A stretch of DNA of 7,651 nt from an uncultured Porphyromonadaceae bacterium (lineage in GTDB: Bacteria; Bacteroidota; Bacteroidia; Bacteroidales; Muribaculaceae), in NCBI GenBank assembly GCA_900548875.1, contig URMA01000117.1:1-7651 (forward strand). The letters are read 5' to 3'. Of this stretch, positions 1 to 7,177 are shown piece by piece. Numbering within the stretch: the first letter of the stretch is position 1; every line of letters begins with the position of its first letter. A model generated the notes under the pieces. The model saw only the letters and a program-made list of their open reading frames with translations, was not told the origin of the DNA and searched no databases. The position numbers and the translations under genes are program-made.

Positions 1-478
1 GGGACAAGCCGGTGTTCATAAAATAGGCATGGGTGTGCTGATTGGCCTTGAGGACTGGAGAACGGATGTCACAATGATGGCCATTCATCTACGCTATCTG
101 CAAAAGCATTATTGGAAAACCCGCTATTCTGTCAATTTCCCGCGCATGCGACCATCGGAAAGCGGATTCCAGCCGAATGTAACCATGACAGACAAGGAAT
201 TGGCACAGCTCACTTTTGCATTCCGCATCTTTGACCACGATGTCGATATATCCTATTCAACACGTGAAAATCCCGTTTTCCGTGCCAATATGATGAAATT
301 GGGCGTCACTTCCATGAGCGCCGGAAGCAAGACTGAACCAGGCGGCTACACAAGTACCCCTGACGCCCTCGAGCAATTCCATGTCAGCGATGAGCGTACC
401 CCTAAAGACGTAGCTGAAGAGATAAAAAATCTTGGTTATGAAGTAGTTTGGAAAGACTGGGATAAAATCTTTGACTAA
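1..478 (+). CDS. thiH: 2-iminoacetate synthase ThiH, 3' part only
   Basis: This is the C-terminal 158 residues of ThiH, the radical-SAM tyrosine lyase that cleaves tyrosine to dehydroglycine (2-iminoacetate) and p-cresol. Dehydroglycine feeds ThiG in synthesis of the thiazole half of thiamine in the cytoplasm. The frame is open from base 2. The N-terminal part with the CxxxCxxC iron-sulfur cluster motif lies outside the window, so its integrity cannot be judged. Visible family signatures are a GLxDWR block near the left edge, LQKHYWKTRYSVNFPRMRP, the STREN block, a SAGSKTEPGGY block, an LEQF block and the closing VWKDWD, all matching the known ThiH C-terminus. The gene ends at TAA and is followed at once by an intrinsic terminator, so it is probably the last gene of its thiamine operon. 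HydG is related, but the close match of the C-terminal blocks favours ThiH. Confidence 0.95.
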   Translation, partial: GQAGVHKIGMGVLIGLEDWRTDVTMMAIHLRYLQKHYWKTRYSVNFPRMRPSESGFQPNVTMTDKELAQLTFAFRIFDHDVDISYSTRENPVFRANMMKLGVTSMSAGSKTEPGGYTSTPDALEQFHVSDERTPKDVAEEIKNLGYEVVWKDWDKIFD

Positions 479-505
479 CAAGCAACTACATGGATTTCAA
501 CTAAT

Positions 506-539
506 AAGAGGAAGGATTAAAGTCCTTCCTCTTCTTTTT
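506..539 (+). terminator. Intrinsic terminator of thiH
   Basis: A perfect 11-bp stem (506-516 AAGAGGAAGGA pairs with 523-533 TCCTTCCTCTT) has a 6-base loop and is followed by a T-run at 535-539. It starts 28 bases after the thiH stop. The right arm and T-run also encode the last residues (KEEEGL) of the convergent minus-strand gene, whose stop codon sits in the loop. On the minus strand the stem is followed by TATTAG rather than a clear T-run, so termination in that direction should be weaker. Confidence 0.88.
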
Positions 540-1083
540 GCCATTCAATTTCTTCTTGAACCTGCCGGCAGAGCATCTTTGACTTGCAGTCGGCCCGGTT
601 TCCTTCGTCTAAAGCAAAAGCATATACTTTGTCTTTTTCAAAAAGGTTTCCGATTACCAAAAGATTCATTGCCAATCGCAAGGCAAAATAACGCATCATT
701 GGAGCAGCATCGGCCATAAGATATTCCATCAGCAAATTTTCCGCCTCGGGCAAATGACGCACCAGACGGAAACACAATAAATCGACCAGTTCCACGGTGT
801 CACAATCTGCCGCCCACTCTTTGGCTTTCTCCACAGTAAATGCGTCCAACGGATACACCATTGTTGCCATTAGCCTGCTTTCACGCGTCGATGTGTTAGC
901 CCATAAAGTTTCAGCCAACTCCACTGACGGTTCAACACTACCGGCCACCATTTCTATTTGCGGTAGAAGCAATCCGAATATAATTTTATACGGACTTCCT
1001 GCTTTTCGCAAACGATCGGCAATCTCCCCGTTTCTTAAAGCGAAAAACTGAGTTTTTATATTTCTAAGCGTTTCCTTTTCCAT
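517..1083 (-). CDS. DNA alkylation repair (AlkD-like) HEAT-repeat protein
   Basis: A 188-residue, helix-rich protein that resembles the DNA_alkylation_repair family (AlkC/AlkD, HEAT-like repeats). Family members bind DNA through an array of paired helices, and AlkD excises N3- and N7-alkylated purines. The resemblance rests on the repeat-like helical layout, an LWANTSTRESRLMA block at residues 60-73 (family pattern LW.s..hE.r..A) and an EWAADCDTVELVD block at 89-101. The latter looks like the family's catalytic region, where AlkD has a WDxxD-type motif. Here the aligned positions read C94-D95-T-V-E98, so the Trp appears replaced by Cys and the Asp by Glu. The protein is also shorter than AlkD (about 237 residues). 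It may be a divergent glycosylase or a DNA-binding relative without activity. It is convergent with thiH and separated from the upstream peptidase gene by a terminator, so it probably has its own promoter. The family call is from memory of the pattern and is moderate. Confidence 0.6.
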   Translation of the reverse strand: MEKETLRNIKTQFFALRNGEIADRLRKAGSPYKIIFGLLLPQIEMVAGSVEPSVELAETLWANTSTRESRLMATMVYPLDAFTVEKAKEWAADCDTVELVDLLCFRLVRHLPEAENLLMEYLMADAAPMMRYFALRLAMNLLVIGNLFEKDKVYAFALDEGNRADCKSKMLCRQVQEEIEWQKEEEGL

Positions 1084-1087
1084 ATTG

Positions 1088-1119
1088 CAAAACTACAAAA
1101 ATAGGCACCCTCAAACAAG
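1088..1119 (-). promoter_or_regulatory. Possible promoter of the AlkD-like gene
   Basis: On the minus strand, TAGTTTTG (1088-1095) matches the Bacteroides -7 consensus TAnnTTTG, and CTTG (1116-1119) lies 20 bases upstream as a 3-of-4 match to the -33 TTTG. A second TAnnTTTG match, TATTTTTG (1096-1103), abuts it but lacks a well-placed -33 element. The expected start site lies at or within a few bases of the ATG at 1083, so the mRNA would be leaderless or nearly so. The -33 element falls in the loop of the upstream gene's terminator. These are short, AT-rich matches, so chance is a real alternative. Confidence 0.35.
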
Positions 1120-1128
1120 AGGATGCCT
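1097..1128 (-). terminator. Intrinsic terminator after the dipeptidyl peptidase III gene
   Basis: In the minus-strand transcript a 10-bp stem forms from AGGCAUCCUC (1128-1119) and GAGGGUGCCU (1112-1103), with one U-G wobble pair and a 6-base loop, followed by AUUUUU (1102-1097). It begins 24 bases past the stop codon of the peptidase gene. It probably ends the dxr-rseP-rlmI-dpp3 transcript. On the plus strand the wobble becomes a C/A mismatch, so the hairpin is oriented for the minus strand. Confidence 0.85.
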
Positions 1129-1152
1129 CATTTATCCATTAATCAAATCAGA

Positions 1153-3192
1153 TTATTTTGTTAACGGTGAATAGTCTTTGGAATAGCGGAGCATCTGGTC
1201 AACATAGTTTTCCGAATAATCCACTTTTACGTCCGTAATATTACCGTTTGAATCTTTTACCGCTGTATATACCGGGTTTACAAAACCTTTGTAAGGAGCA
1301 ATGTCAAGTTTGGCATAGCGGTCGAGAACTTCCTTGTGGATTTCAGGATTTACCTTCACGGCATAGTCTTCCACTAACTTCTTTCCTGCTGCATAGTCCC
1401 CTTCCGACTTAATGCGCTGGACTTCAGCCAGCAATTTGCCAAACAAACCACGGAGCTTTTCGTAGTCGTTTATCTTAATGAAAGTCTTTCCATCCTTCTT
1501 CACCAGTTCGATTACGTTTTCAGCCTTACCGTTTTCATACGCCCACATGGAAATGAGTTGACGATTACGCATGTGTGACTCTTCAATGTTTTTGCCATAC
1601 TCGATACGCATCAGCTGAGTCATCATGCCATTCAAGATATACTTGTAGTATTCGGCCTTGTAAGCGTCTTTATTGTCAACCAATCCAAGTTCCATAAGTT
1701 TCGGGTCAGCCAGATAATACAAAGCAAACAAGTCGGCACGTGTTTCTTCAAGCGTTGAGCCATGTTCTTTCAAGGCATCATCATGTACACCTGGGAGCAA
1801 TTTTCCAGAACCGTGACCGAGACACTCGTGCAAGTCCGTGTGAAGATTGTCAACGATAAACAGATATTTGTCCAACAGGTCACTGGTTTCCTTATCTATT
1901 ACAAATTCTTCATTAAAACCGTTTCCATGTGATGCCTGATCGTATGCCTCTGTAATATTTTCGATAGTTACCGATTTTGAACCGTGGGCAGCACGAATCC
2001 AATTCGCATTCGGCAAATTTATACCAATCGGCGTAGACGGATAAGCATCACCGGCAAGAATTGCAGCAGTAATAACCTTTGCAGTTACACCCTTAACACT
2101 GTCCTTCTTGAAACGGGCATCTATCGGAGAATGGTCCTCAAACCATTGGGCATTGGCACTGATTACTTCCGTACGATGGGAAGCCTTTTCGTTCTTGAAG
2201 TTTACGATTGATTCCCATGCACCTTTCAGGCCCAGCGGGTCACCATAATTTTCAATGAATCCGTTAATAAAGTCAACAGTGCTGACAACGTCTTCCACCC
2301 AAAGAATGGAATACTCGTCAAAGGTCTTCAAATTTCCCGTTGTATAATATTCAATCAATTTATTGATACAGGCTTTCTGCTGATCATTTTCAGCAACAGC
2401 CTCTGCCTTTTTCAGATTTTCTACAATCTTTTCGATTGCCGCGCTGTAACGGCCACCGATTTTATAGACTTCTTCCTGTACCTTACCATCCTTTTTCACC
2501 AAACGTGAGTTCAAGCCGTATGAAATCGGCGTGGTATCTTTCGGGTCCTTCATGGCAGCGTAAAATTGCTCCACTTCAGCTTGAGTTACACCATCGTAGT
2601 AATTATTGGCGGAAGTCTGAATCAAATCCTGTCCGTCTGTCTGATTGACACGTTTCGCCATTACTGTCGGGTCAAAAATCACCGGAACCAATTCTGCTAC
2701 AAAAACATCGACAGTCTGTCCCTCGGCCAAAGGCAATGATTCAGGAGCAAGTTTTGCCACTTCTGCCTTAAAGAAATCCTGAGAGAATTTAGGTACGAAC
2801 TTATCCGTAGAATAATGATGGTGAATACCGTTGGCAAACCATACTTGCTTTAAATATTCCAAAAAGCCCTTATAATCCGCGCTTTCCTTATCTCCATCAT
2901 AATTCTTGTAGATTTCTTCCAATGTCGTACGGATAGCAAGGTTATATTTACCGTTTTGATCTGTCAGAATGTCACGTCCATACAGCGCAGCTTCTGTCAG
3001 ATAATAAACCAGTTCTTTCTGTTTCGGAGTCAAGTTTTCGAAATCCGTTACCTTGTAACGAAGAATTTCAATGTCTGCAAATCTGTCCACTTTGTAATTA
3101 AATTCGGCGGTTTCCGTTTTCTTGTCGGAAGAACAAGATACTGAAACCAATGCCATCGCTGCCATTGCAGCCGCTAAAAATGATTTCTTCAT
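1153..3192 (-). CDS. Dipeptidyl peptidase III, M49 zinc peptidase, predicted lipoprotein
   Basis: A 679-residue M49-family peptidase, which removes dipeptides from the N-terminus of short peptides. The zinc motif is HECLGH at residues 455-460 (ligands His455 and His460, catalytic Glu456). The second M49 motif is EETRAD at 482-487, whose second Glu (483) should be the third zinc ligand. The HECLGH form is the one described for the Bacteroides thetaiotaomicron enzyme; eukaryotic members have HELLGH. Length fits the family. The N-terminus MKKSFLAAAM followed by a hydrophobic stretch and SVSC at 17-20 looks like a type II signal peptide with Cys20 as the lipidated residue, followed by polar SSDKK. 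The protein would therefore be membrane-anchored in the periplasm or at the outer membrane, unlike cytosolic eukaryotic DPP III. It is the last gene of the block, 18 bases after the methyltransferase gene, and is followed by a clear terminator. Confidence 0.93.
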   Translation of the reverse strand: MKKSFLAAAMAAMALVSVSCSSDKKTETAEFNYKVDRFADIEILRYKVTDFENLTPKQKELVYYLTEAALYGRDILTDQNGKYNLAIRTTLEEIYKNYDGDKESADYKGFLEYLKQVWFANGIHHHYSTDKFVPKFSQDFFKAEVAKLAPESLPLAEGQTVDVFVAELVPVIFDPTVMAKRVNQTDGQDLIQTSANNYYDGVTQAEVEQFYAAMKDPKDTTPISYGLNSRLVKKDGKVQEEVYKIGGRYSAAIEKIVENLKKAEAVAENDQQKACINKLIEYYTTGNLKTFDEYSILWVEDVVSTVDFINGFIENYGDPLGLKGAWESIVNFKNEKASHRTEVISANAQWFEDHSPIDARFKKDSVKGVTAKVITAAILAGDAYPSTPIGINLPNANWIRAAHGSKSVTIENITEAYDQASHGNGFNEEFVIDKETSDLLDKYLFIVDNLHTDLHECLGHGSGKLLPGVHDDALKEHGSTLEETRADLFALYYLADPKLMELGLVDNKDAYKAEYYKYILNGMMTQLMRIEYGKNIEESHMRNRQLISMWAYENGKAENVIELVKKDGKTFIKINDYEKLRGLFGKLLAEVQRIKSEGDYAAGKKLVEDYAVKVNPEIHKEVLDRYAKLDIAPYKGFVNPVYTAVKDSNGNITDVKVDYSENYVDQMLRYSKDYSPLTK

Positions 3193-3210
3193 ATGTTAAT
3201 GGTTTGAGGG

Positions 3211-4392
3211 TTATTCAACATAAAGTACCAACCCTTTTAAATACTCGCCTTCCGGATGATAGATATTTATAGGATGGTCGGATGGCTGGGTCAACTGATG
3301 CAAAATGCGCACGCGACGCCCCGACATGGCAGCCGCGCTGAAGACTGCCAAACGGAACTGTTCTTTCGACACGGCTTGCGAACAGGAAAACGTAAAAAGA
3401 ATTCCACCCGGAAGGATTTTCTCAAATGCCTTGGCATTCAACTTGCGATAGCCTATCAACGCATTCTTCAATGCACTTTTATGCTTGGCGAATGCAGGTG
3501 GGTCAAGTATGATCAAATCATACTTGTTATCCATATTATTTAAAAACTTAAAGGCATCTTCGGCAAATGCCTGATGGCGCGGATCGCCCGGGAAATTTAA
3601 TTCCACATTTTCGTTGGTCAGCTGTATGGCTTTTGCCGAACTGTCTACAGAGTGGACAAGTTTGGCATGGCCACGCATGGCATAGAACGAAAAACCGCCC
3701 GTATAGCAAAACATATTCAACACCGAACGGCCATTTGCATAATGTTCAAGAAGTGAACGGTTGTCTCGCTGATCGACAAAAAATCCCGTCTTCTGCCCCT
3801 TTAGCCAATCTACATGGAACTTCAAACCATTTTCCATGGCGATATTTGTTTCAAATCCGCCTACGATATAATCGTTCTGAGGATCAAGCTGTGCTTTATA
3901 GGGCAATGTCGTTTCCGACTTATAATAGACGTTTTTCACCAATCCGTCGGCAATACGAAGCAATGCATCAGCGATAATGTTTCGTGCAAAGTGCATACCC
4001 GGCGAGTGAGCCTGAACTACTGCCGTACGGTCATAAATATCTACTACCAGCCCAGGAAGGAAATCTCCTTCACCGTGTACAAGACGGAAGGCATTGTTGT
4101 CAGGACGTATCAAGCCGATACTCTTACGCAATTCGAAAGCCTTCTGAAGACGGTCGAAGAAAAAATCCGCATCGATGTCACGCTGCGCAAAGTCAAGAAT
4201 ACGCACCGTGATACTTCCAATCTGGAAATGTCCTACCGCAATAAACTCACCGGAATAGGAATACACGGCAACAATGTCGCCTTCTTCCACCCCGTTGTCC
4301 ATCTTGGCAATCGCTCCGGAGAAGATCCACGGATGGAAACGCTTCAGCGATTCTTCTTTTCCTTTCTTTAAAAATACTCTCTTATATTCCAT
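3211..4392 (-). CDS. rlmI: SAM-dependent 23S rRNA m5C methyltransferase, RlmI family
   Basis: A 393-residue class I methyltransferase close in length to E. coli RlmI (396), which makes m5C1962 in 23S rRNA. The N-terminal region (about 1-75, with the HPWIFSGAI block at 20-28) fits the PUA RNA-binding domain. A linker and substrate-binding region follows, with SETTLPYK at 159-166. The catalytic domain opens with KTGFFVDQRDNR (201-212). SAM motif I is VLNMFCYTGGFSFYA (224-238), the acidic residue of motif II is Asp250, motif IV is DPPAF (297-301), and motif VI is FSCS (335-338) with Cys337 as the expected catalytic cysteine. The gene starts 14 bases after the rseP stop and precedes the peptidase gene by 18 bases, so it is probably co-transcribed with both. 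The exact target cytosine is inferred from the family and is not shown by the sequence. Confidence 0.88.
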   Translation of the reverse strand: MEYKRVFLKKGKEESLKRFHPWIFSGAIAKMDNGVEEGDIVAVYSYSGEFIAVGHFQIGSITVRILDFAQRDIDADFFFDRLQKAFELRKSIGLIRPDNNAFRLVHGEGDFLPGLVVDIYDRTAVVQAHSPGMHFARNIIADALLRIADGLVKNVYYKSETTLPYKAQLDPQNDYIVGGFETNIAMENGLKFHVDWLKGQKTGFFVDQRDNRSLLEHYANGRSVLNMFCYTGGFSFYAMRGHAKLVHSVDSSAKAIQLTNENVELNFPGDPRHQAFAEDAFKFLNNMDNKYDLIILDPPAFAKHKSALKNALIGYRKLNAKAFEKILPGGILFTFSCSQAVSKEQFRLAVFSAAAMSGRRVRILHQLTQPSDHPINIYHPEGEYLKGLVLYVE

Positions 4393-4406
4393 AAACTACA
4401 TTATCG

Positions 4407-5780
4407 CTATTTGATAAAAAATCTGTAAATATCATTGGCATTGGCATAAAGCATCAACAACACCAACAGTCCCAAACCAATCATCTGGGCATATTCCATA
4501 AATTTTTGATTCGGCTCGCGACCGGTTATCATTTCATAAATCAAGAAAAGAATATGACCACCGTCCAATGCAGGAATCGGAAGAATATTCATAAACGCAA
4601 GTGCCAGGCTGATAAACGCAGTAATCACCCAGAACTGATACCAGCTCCATGTATCGGGGAACATATTTCCGATAGCACCGAAACCACCAAGGCTCTTCGC
4701 GCCTTCACTGGTAAATATATACTTCATCTGACTTACATAAGACACCAGTTTGTCGACACCGATTTCAATACCACGGGGAACAGATTGCCACAGGTTATAT
4801 TTTATCGTCTTGGTTTTATACAATTCCGTAATCGGCGTCAACTCAATACCGATTTTACCTGCATCGGAAATCTGCAAAGAAGCCGTTTTCAATTCATTGC
4901 CACGTTCATACTGTATTTTGACAATTTTGCCTTTGTGAGCAGCCAATTCTTTAGTGAACACATCGTACGTTTCAGCCGGAACGCTATCGACGGCAAGAAT
5001 CCGGTCGCCGGCTTGTAAACCGGCTTTTTGGGCGGCTTCTCCCGCCACGGGCTTTTTCACAACGACAGGAATACGATAAACCATGAATCCAAAACCGCTG
5101 TCCTCTTTTTCCATCTCACTGTTGAGTTTCAATACAGCGTTTTCCGGCATATTAATAACAACTGTGTCCGTTCCGTTACGCAGAACTGTCACTTGCTTCG
5201 ATTCAAGCATTTTCAACAAGTCGTAATTGGCGGCATCGATTTTCTGTTCGTCCATCAACAATGGTATGTCACCATCAACAAACCCAATGCGATGGGCCGG
5301 TTCGCAATACTGCATACCATAGGTAGCATCCGTATAATCTATATATTTATCTCCCCACGTATAGGCAATTCCGGCATAAATGACTATAGCAAGAATGAAA
5401 TTGAACACCACACCTGCCACCATAACCAACAAACGTTGCCATGCCGGCTTTGAACGGAATTCCCATGGCTTGGCCGGCTGTTTCATCTGTTCCAGGTCCA
5501 TCGATTCGTCAATCATACCTGAAATTTTGCAGTATCCGCCCAACGGCAACCACCCGATACCATATTCTGTATCACGCCATGAAGCCTTGTCTTCCGTACC
5601 CGGTTTCTTCTTGGGCTTATATTTAAACAAACTGAACCAAGGGTCAAAGAATATATAGAATTTCTCCACTCGGATACCGAAAATTCTCGCAAATATATAG
5701 TGTCCGAACTCATGGACAATCACAAGCAAACCGAAAGCCAGAATCAGCTGTACGGCTTTAATCAAAAAGGTTGAATCCAT
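4407..5780 (-). CDS. rseP: RseP-type site-2 protease, M50 intramembrane zinc metalloprotease
   Basis: A 457-residue inner-membrane protease of the RseP/site-2 family (E. coli RseP is 450). The first membrane segment carries HEFGH at 23-27 (zinc ligands His23 and His27, catalytic Glu24). The last membrane region carries NILPIPALDGGH at 398-409, with Asp406 as the third ligand. Hydrophobic segments are visible near 7-22, 115-140, 383-402 and 434-445. Between them lie a degenerate PDZ-like region (about 155-215) and a clearer PDZ domain (about 240-305, with AGLQAGDRILAVDSVPA). The membrane-reentrant block WLPLGGYCKISG (77-88) replaces the usual GYVKM. A Lys-rich stretch at 53-60 appears to be an insertion relative to the E. 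coli protein. Family members cleave anti-sigma factors or cleared signal peptides within the membrane; the substrate here is unknown. It lies 16 bases after dxr, a pairing also found close by in Proteobacteria. Confidence 0.95.
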   Translation of the reverse strand: MDSTFLIKAVQLILAFGLLVIVHEFGHYIFARIFGIRVEKFYIFFDPWFSLFKYKPKKKPGTEDKASWRDTEYGIGWLPLGGYCKISGMIDESMDLEQMKQPAKPWEFRSKPAWQRLLVMVAGVVFNFILAIVIYAGIAYTWGDKYIDYTDATYGMQYCEPAHRIGFVDGDIPLLMDEQKIDAANYDLLKMLESKQVTVLRNGTDTVVINMPENAVLKLNSEMEKEDSGFGFMVYRIPVVVKKPVAGEAAQKAGLQAGDRILAVDSVPAETYDVFTKELAAHKGKIVKIQYERGNELKTASLQISDAGKIGIELTPITELYKTKTIKYNLWQSVPRGIEIGVDKLVSYVSQMKYIFTSEGAKSLGGFGAIGNMFPDTWSWYQFWVITAFISLALAFMNILPIPALDGGHILFLIYEMITGREPNQKFMEYAQMIGLGLLVLLMLYANANDIYRFFIK

Positions 5781-5796
5781 TTATTTTATATACGTT

Positions 5797-6957
5797 TTAT
5801 TTTTCAACAATTGACGAGGCTATATTTCTTATTTCTCTATTCGTTTCCACTAAATCATTGTAAGTCGGTTTTGCGATGAACACATTTCGCTCCAATGCCT
5901 TTTCCACAAGAACCGGCATATCCACAAAACGGATTTTCTCCTCCAAAAATGCAGCTACGGCTATTTCATTAGCGGCATTCAGCGCACACGGTACATTGCC
6001 ACCCGCTTGAATGGCAGTAAATGCCATAGAGAGCAATGGGAATTTCGCCATGTCAGGAGCTTCAAAAGTCAAAGTGGAATATTGCGACACTTTCAATTTC
6101 TCGCATGCCGAAGGCAAGCGTTCTGGATAATTGAGAGCATATCGGATTGGCAGGCGCATGTCAGGCAACCCCAATTGGGCTTTCACCGCCCCATCGTTGT
6201 AGGCCACCATAGAGTGAACAATCGATTGCGGATGCACTACTATCTCAATGCGTTCCGAAGGAATACCGAACAGCCAGCGTGCTTCCATCATTTCGAAACC
6301 CTTGTTCATCATGGATGCCGAATCAATCGTCACCTTTGCCCCCATATGCCAATTCGGATGTTTTAATGCATCGGCTTTTGTCACGAATTGCATTTCTTCC
6401 AATGTCTTCGTACGGAACGGACCACCGGAAGCTGTCAGTATCAGTTTGTCGACCGACTGGATATCCTCTCCTACGAGGCACTGAAAAATCGCAGAATGTT
6501 CGGAATCGACAGGTATTAGTTCCGATGCTGAATCTTTCAGCATATCGGTAATCAGTTCTCCGGCAACGACAAGCGTCTCCTTATTGGCCAAAGCAATTTT
6601 CTTGCCCGCACGGATGGCACTGATCGTAGGCTCCAATCCGCTGTAACCCACCATAGCAGTCACCACGATGTCAATGTCTTCAGCCGTTACGGCTTCGGCA
6701 ATCGCTTTAGAACCGCACTCTACGGCAATTCCCGTCCCGGCAAGAGCATCTTTCAGTTTTCCATAACACTCCTCCGATGCTATCACCACGCGTTGCGGCT
6801 TGAATTTCAAAGCCTGCTCAATCAGCAAATCCACACTACGGTTTGCCGTCAGCAACGAAGGATACAACTTGTCAGGATATTCCGAAATCACATCGAGCGT
6901 CTGCGTACCAATCGATCCGGTACTACCCAAAATGGCTATATGTTTTCTTTTGTCCAC
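5797..6957 (-). CDS. dxr: 1-deoxy-D-xylulose 5-phosphate reductoisomerase
   Basis: Dxr (IspC) converts DXP to 2-C-methyl-D-erythritol 4-phosphate with NADPH and a divalent metal, the committed step of the MEP isoprenoid pathway in the cytoplasm. With the GTG start at 6957 the protein has 386 residues, a normal family length. GSTGSIG at 11-17 is the NADPH-binding loop and NKE is at 125-127. Metal ligands Asp151, Glu153 and Glu222 correspond to E. coli Asp150, Glu152 and Glu231. Ser177, His200, Asn218 and Lys219 match the substrate phosphate and backbone contacts (E. coli Ser186, His209, Asn227, Lys228). The frame stays open upstream to an ATG at 7041, but those 28 extra residues are not family-like, precede the nucleotide-binding strand that normally begins the protein, and overlap a likely promoter. 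The GTG is preceded by a purine run, AAGAAAAGAA. It is the first gene of the dxr-rseP-rlmI-dpp3 block. Confidence 0.95.
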   Translation of the reverse strand: MDKRKHIAILGSTGSIGTQTLDVISEYPDKLYPSLLTANRSVDLLIEQALKFKPQRVVIASEECYGKLKDALAGTGIAVECGSKAIAEAVTAEDIDIVVTAMVGYSGLEPTISAIRAGKKIALANKETLVVAGELITDMLKDSASELIPVDSEHSAIFQCLVGEDIQSVDKLILTASGGPFRTKTLEEMQFVTKADALKHPNWHMGAKVTIDSASMMNKGFEMMEARWLFGIPSERIEIVVHPQSIVHSMVAYNDGAVKAQLGLPDMRLPIRYALNYPERLPSACEKLKVSQYSTLTFEAPDMAKFPLLSMAFTAIQAGGNVPCALNAANEIAVAAFLEEKIRFVDMPVLVEKALERNVFIAKPTYNDLVETNREIRNIASSIVEK

Positions 6958-6985
6958 TTCTTTTCTTAATTTACAAAACTGATTG

Positions 6986-7016
6986 CAAAAATAATAGTTT
7001 TTTGCCGAAAACCGAA
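6986..7016 (-). promoter_or_regulatory. Likely promoter of the dxr operon
   Basis: On the minus strand, TATTTTTG (6986-6993) matches the Bacteroides -7 box TAnnTTTG exactly. TTCG (7013-7016) lies 19 bases upstream and matches the -33 TTTG in three of four bases. The expected start is near 6980, giving a leader of about 20-25 bases before the GTG at 6957. It sits downstream of the dnaK terminator and inside the longer open frame of dxr, which supports the shorter start. Confidence 0.55.
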
Positions 7017-7113
7017 CTGCCTGCAAGCATATTACCCACAAATCCCCTTACTTTTAGAACTTATAACATTCCGATGCCTTCTCATCAAAACATCAAACAC
7101 GCCACAATTCCCC
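6994..7113. other. dnaK-dxr intergenic region
   Basis: Between the dnaK terminator and the dxr -7 box I see no plausible gene on either strand. Only the -33 element of the dxr promoter is recognised here. The plus-strand open frame that crosses this stretch runs into antisense dnaK and has no family character. Confidence 0.6.
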
Positions 7114-7154
7114 AAAACAAAAAAGCGTGTAACCCAAATGAGTCACACGCTTTT
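7114..7154 (-). terminator. Intrinsic terminator of dnaK
   Basis: In the minus-strand transcript a 15-bp stem forms between 7154-7140 (AAAAGCGUGUGACUC) and 7135-7121 (GGGUUACACGCUUUU), with two G-U wobbles and a 4-base AUUU loop. The U-run continues through 7119, followed by G and four more U. The hairpin begins 23 bases after the dnaK stop. It should separate dnaK from dxr. Confidence 0.9.
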
Positions 7155-7177
7155 ACTATGTGGTTTAAATCTTACAT

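Noticed and set aside
471..719. A plus-strand open frame starting inside the end of thiH.
   Set aside because: It runs through the thiH terminator and then antisense to the AlkD-like gene, and has no family motifs.
3193..3210. A possible promoter or terminator between rlmI and the peptidase gene.
   Set aside because: Only 18 bases are available and no hairpin, T-run or TAnnTTTG box is present, which fits co-transcription.
3814..4371. A 185-codon plus-strand open frame opposite the rlmI-like gene.
   Set aside because: It lies wholly antisense to a well-supported methyltransferase and has no recognisable family motifs.
4506..5018. A 170-codon plus-strand open frame opposite rseP.
   Set aside because: It is antisense to the conserved PDZ and C-terminal part of rseP and has no domain character.
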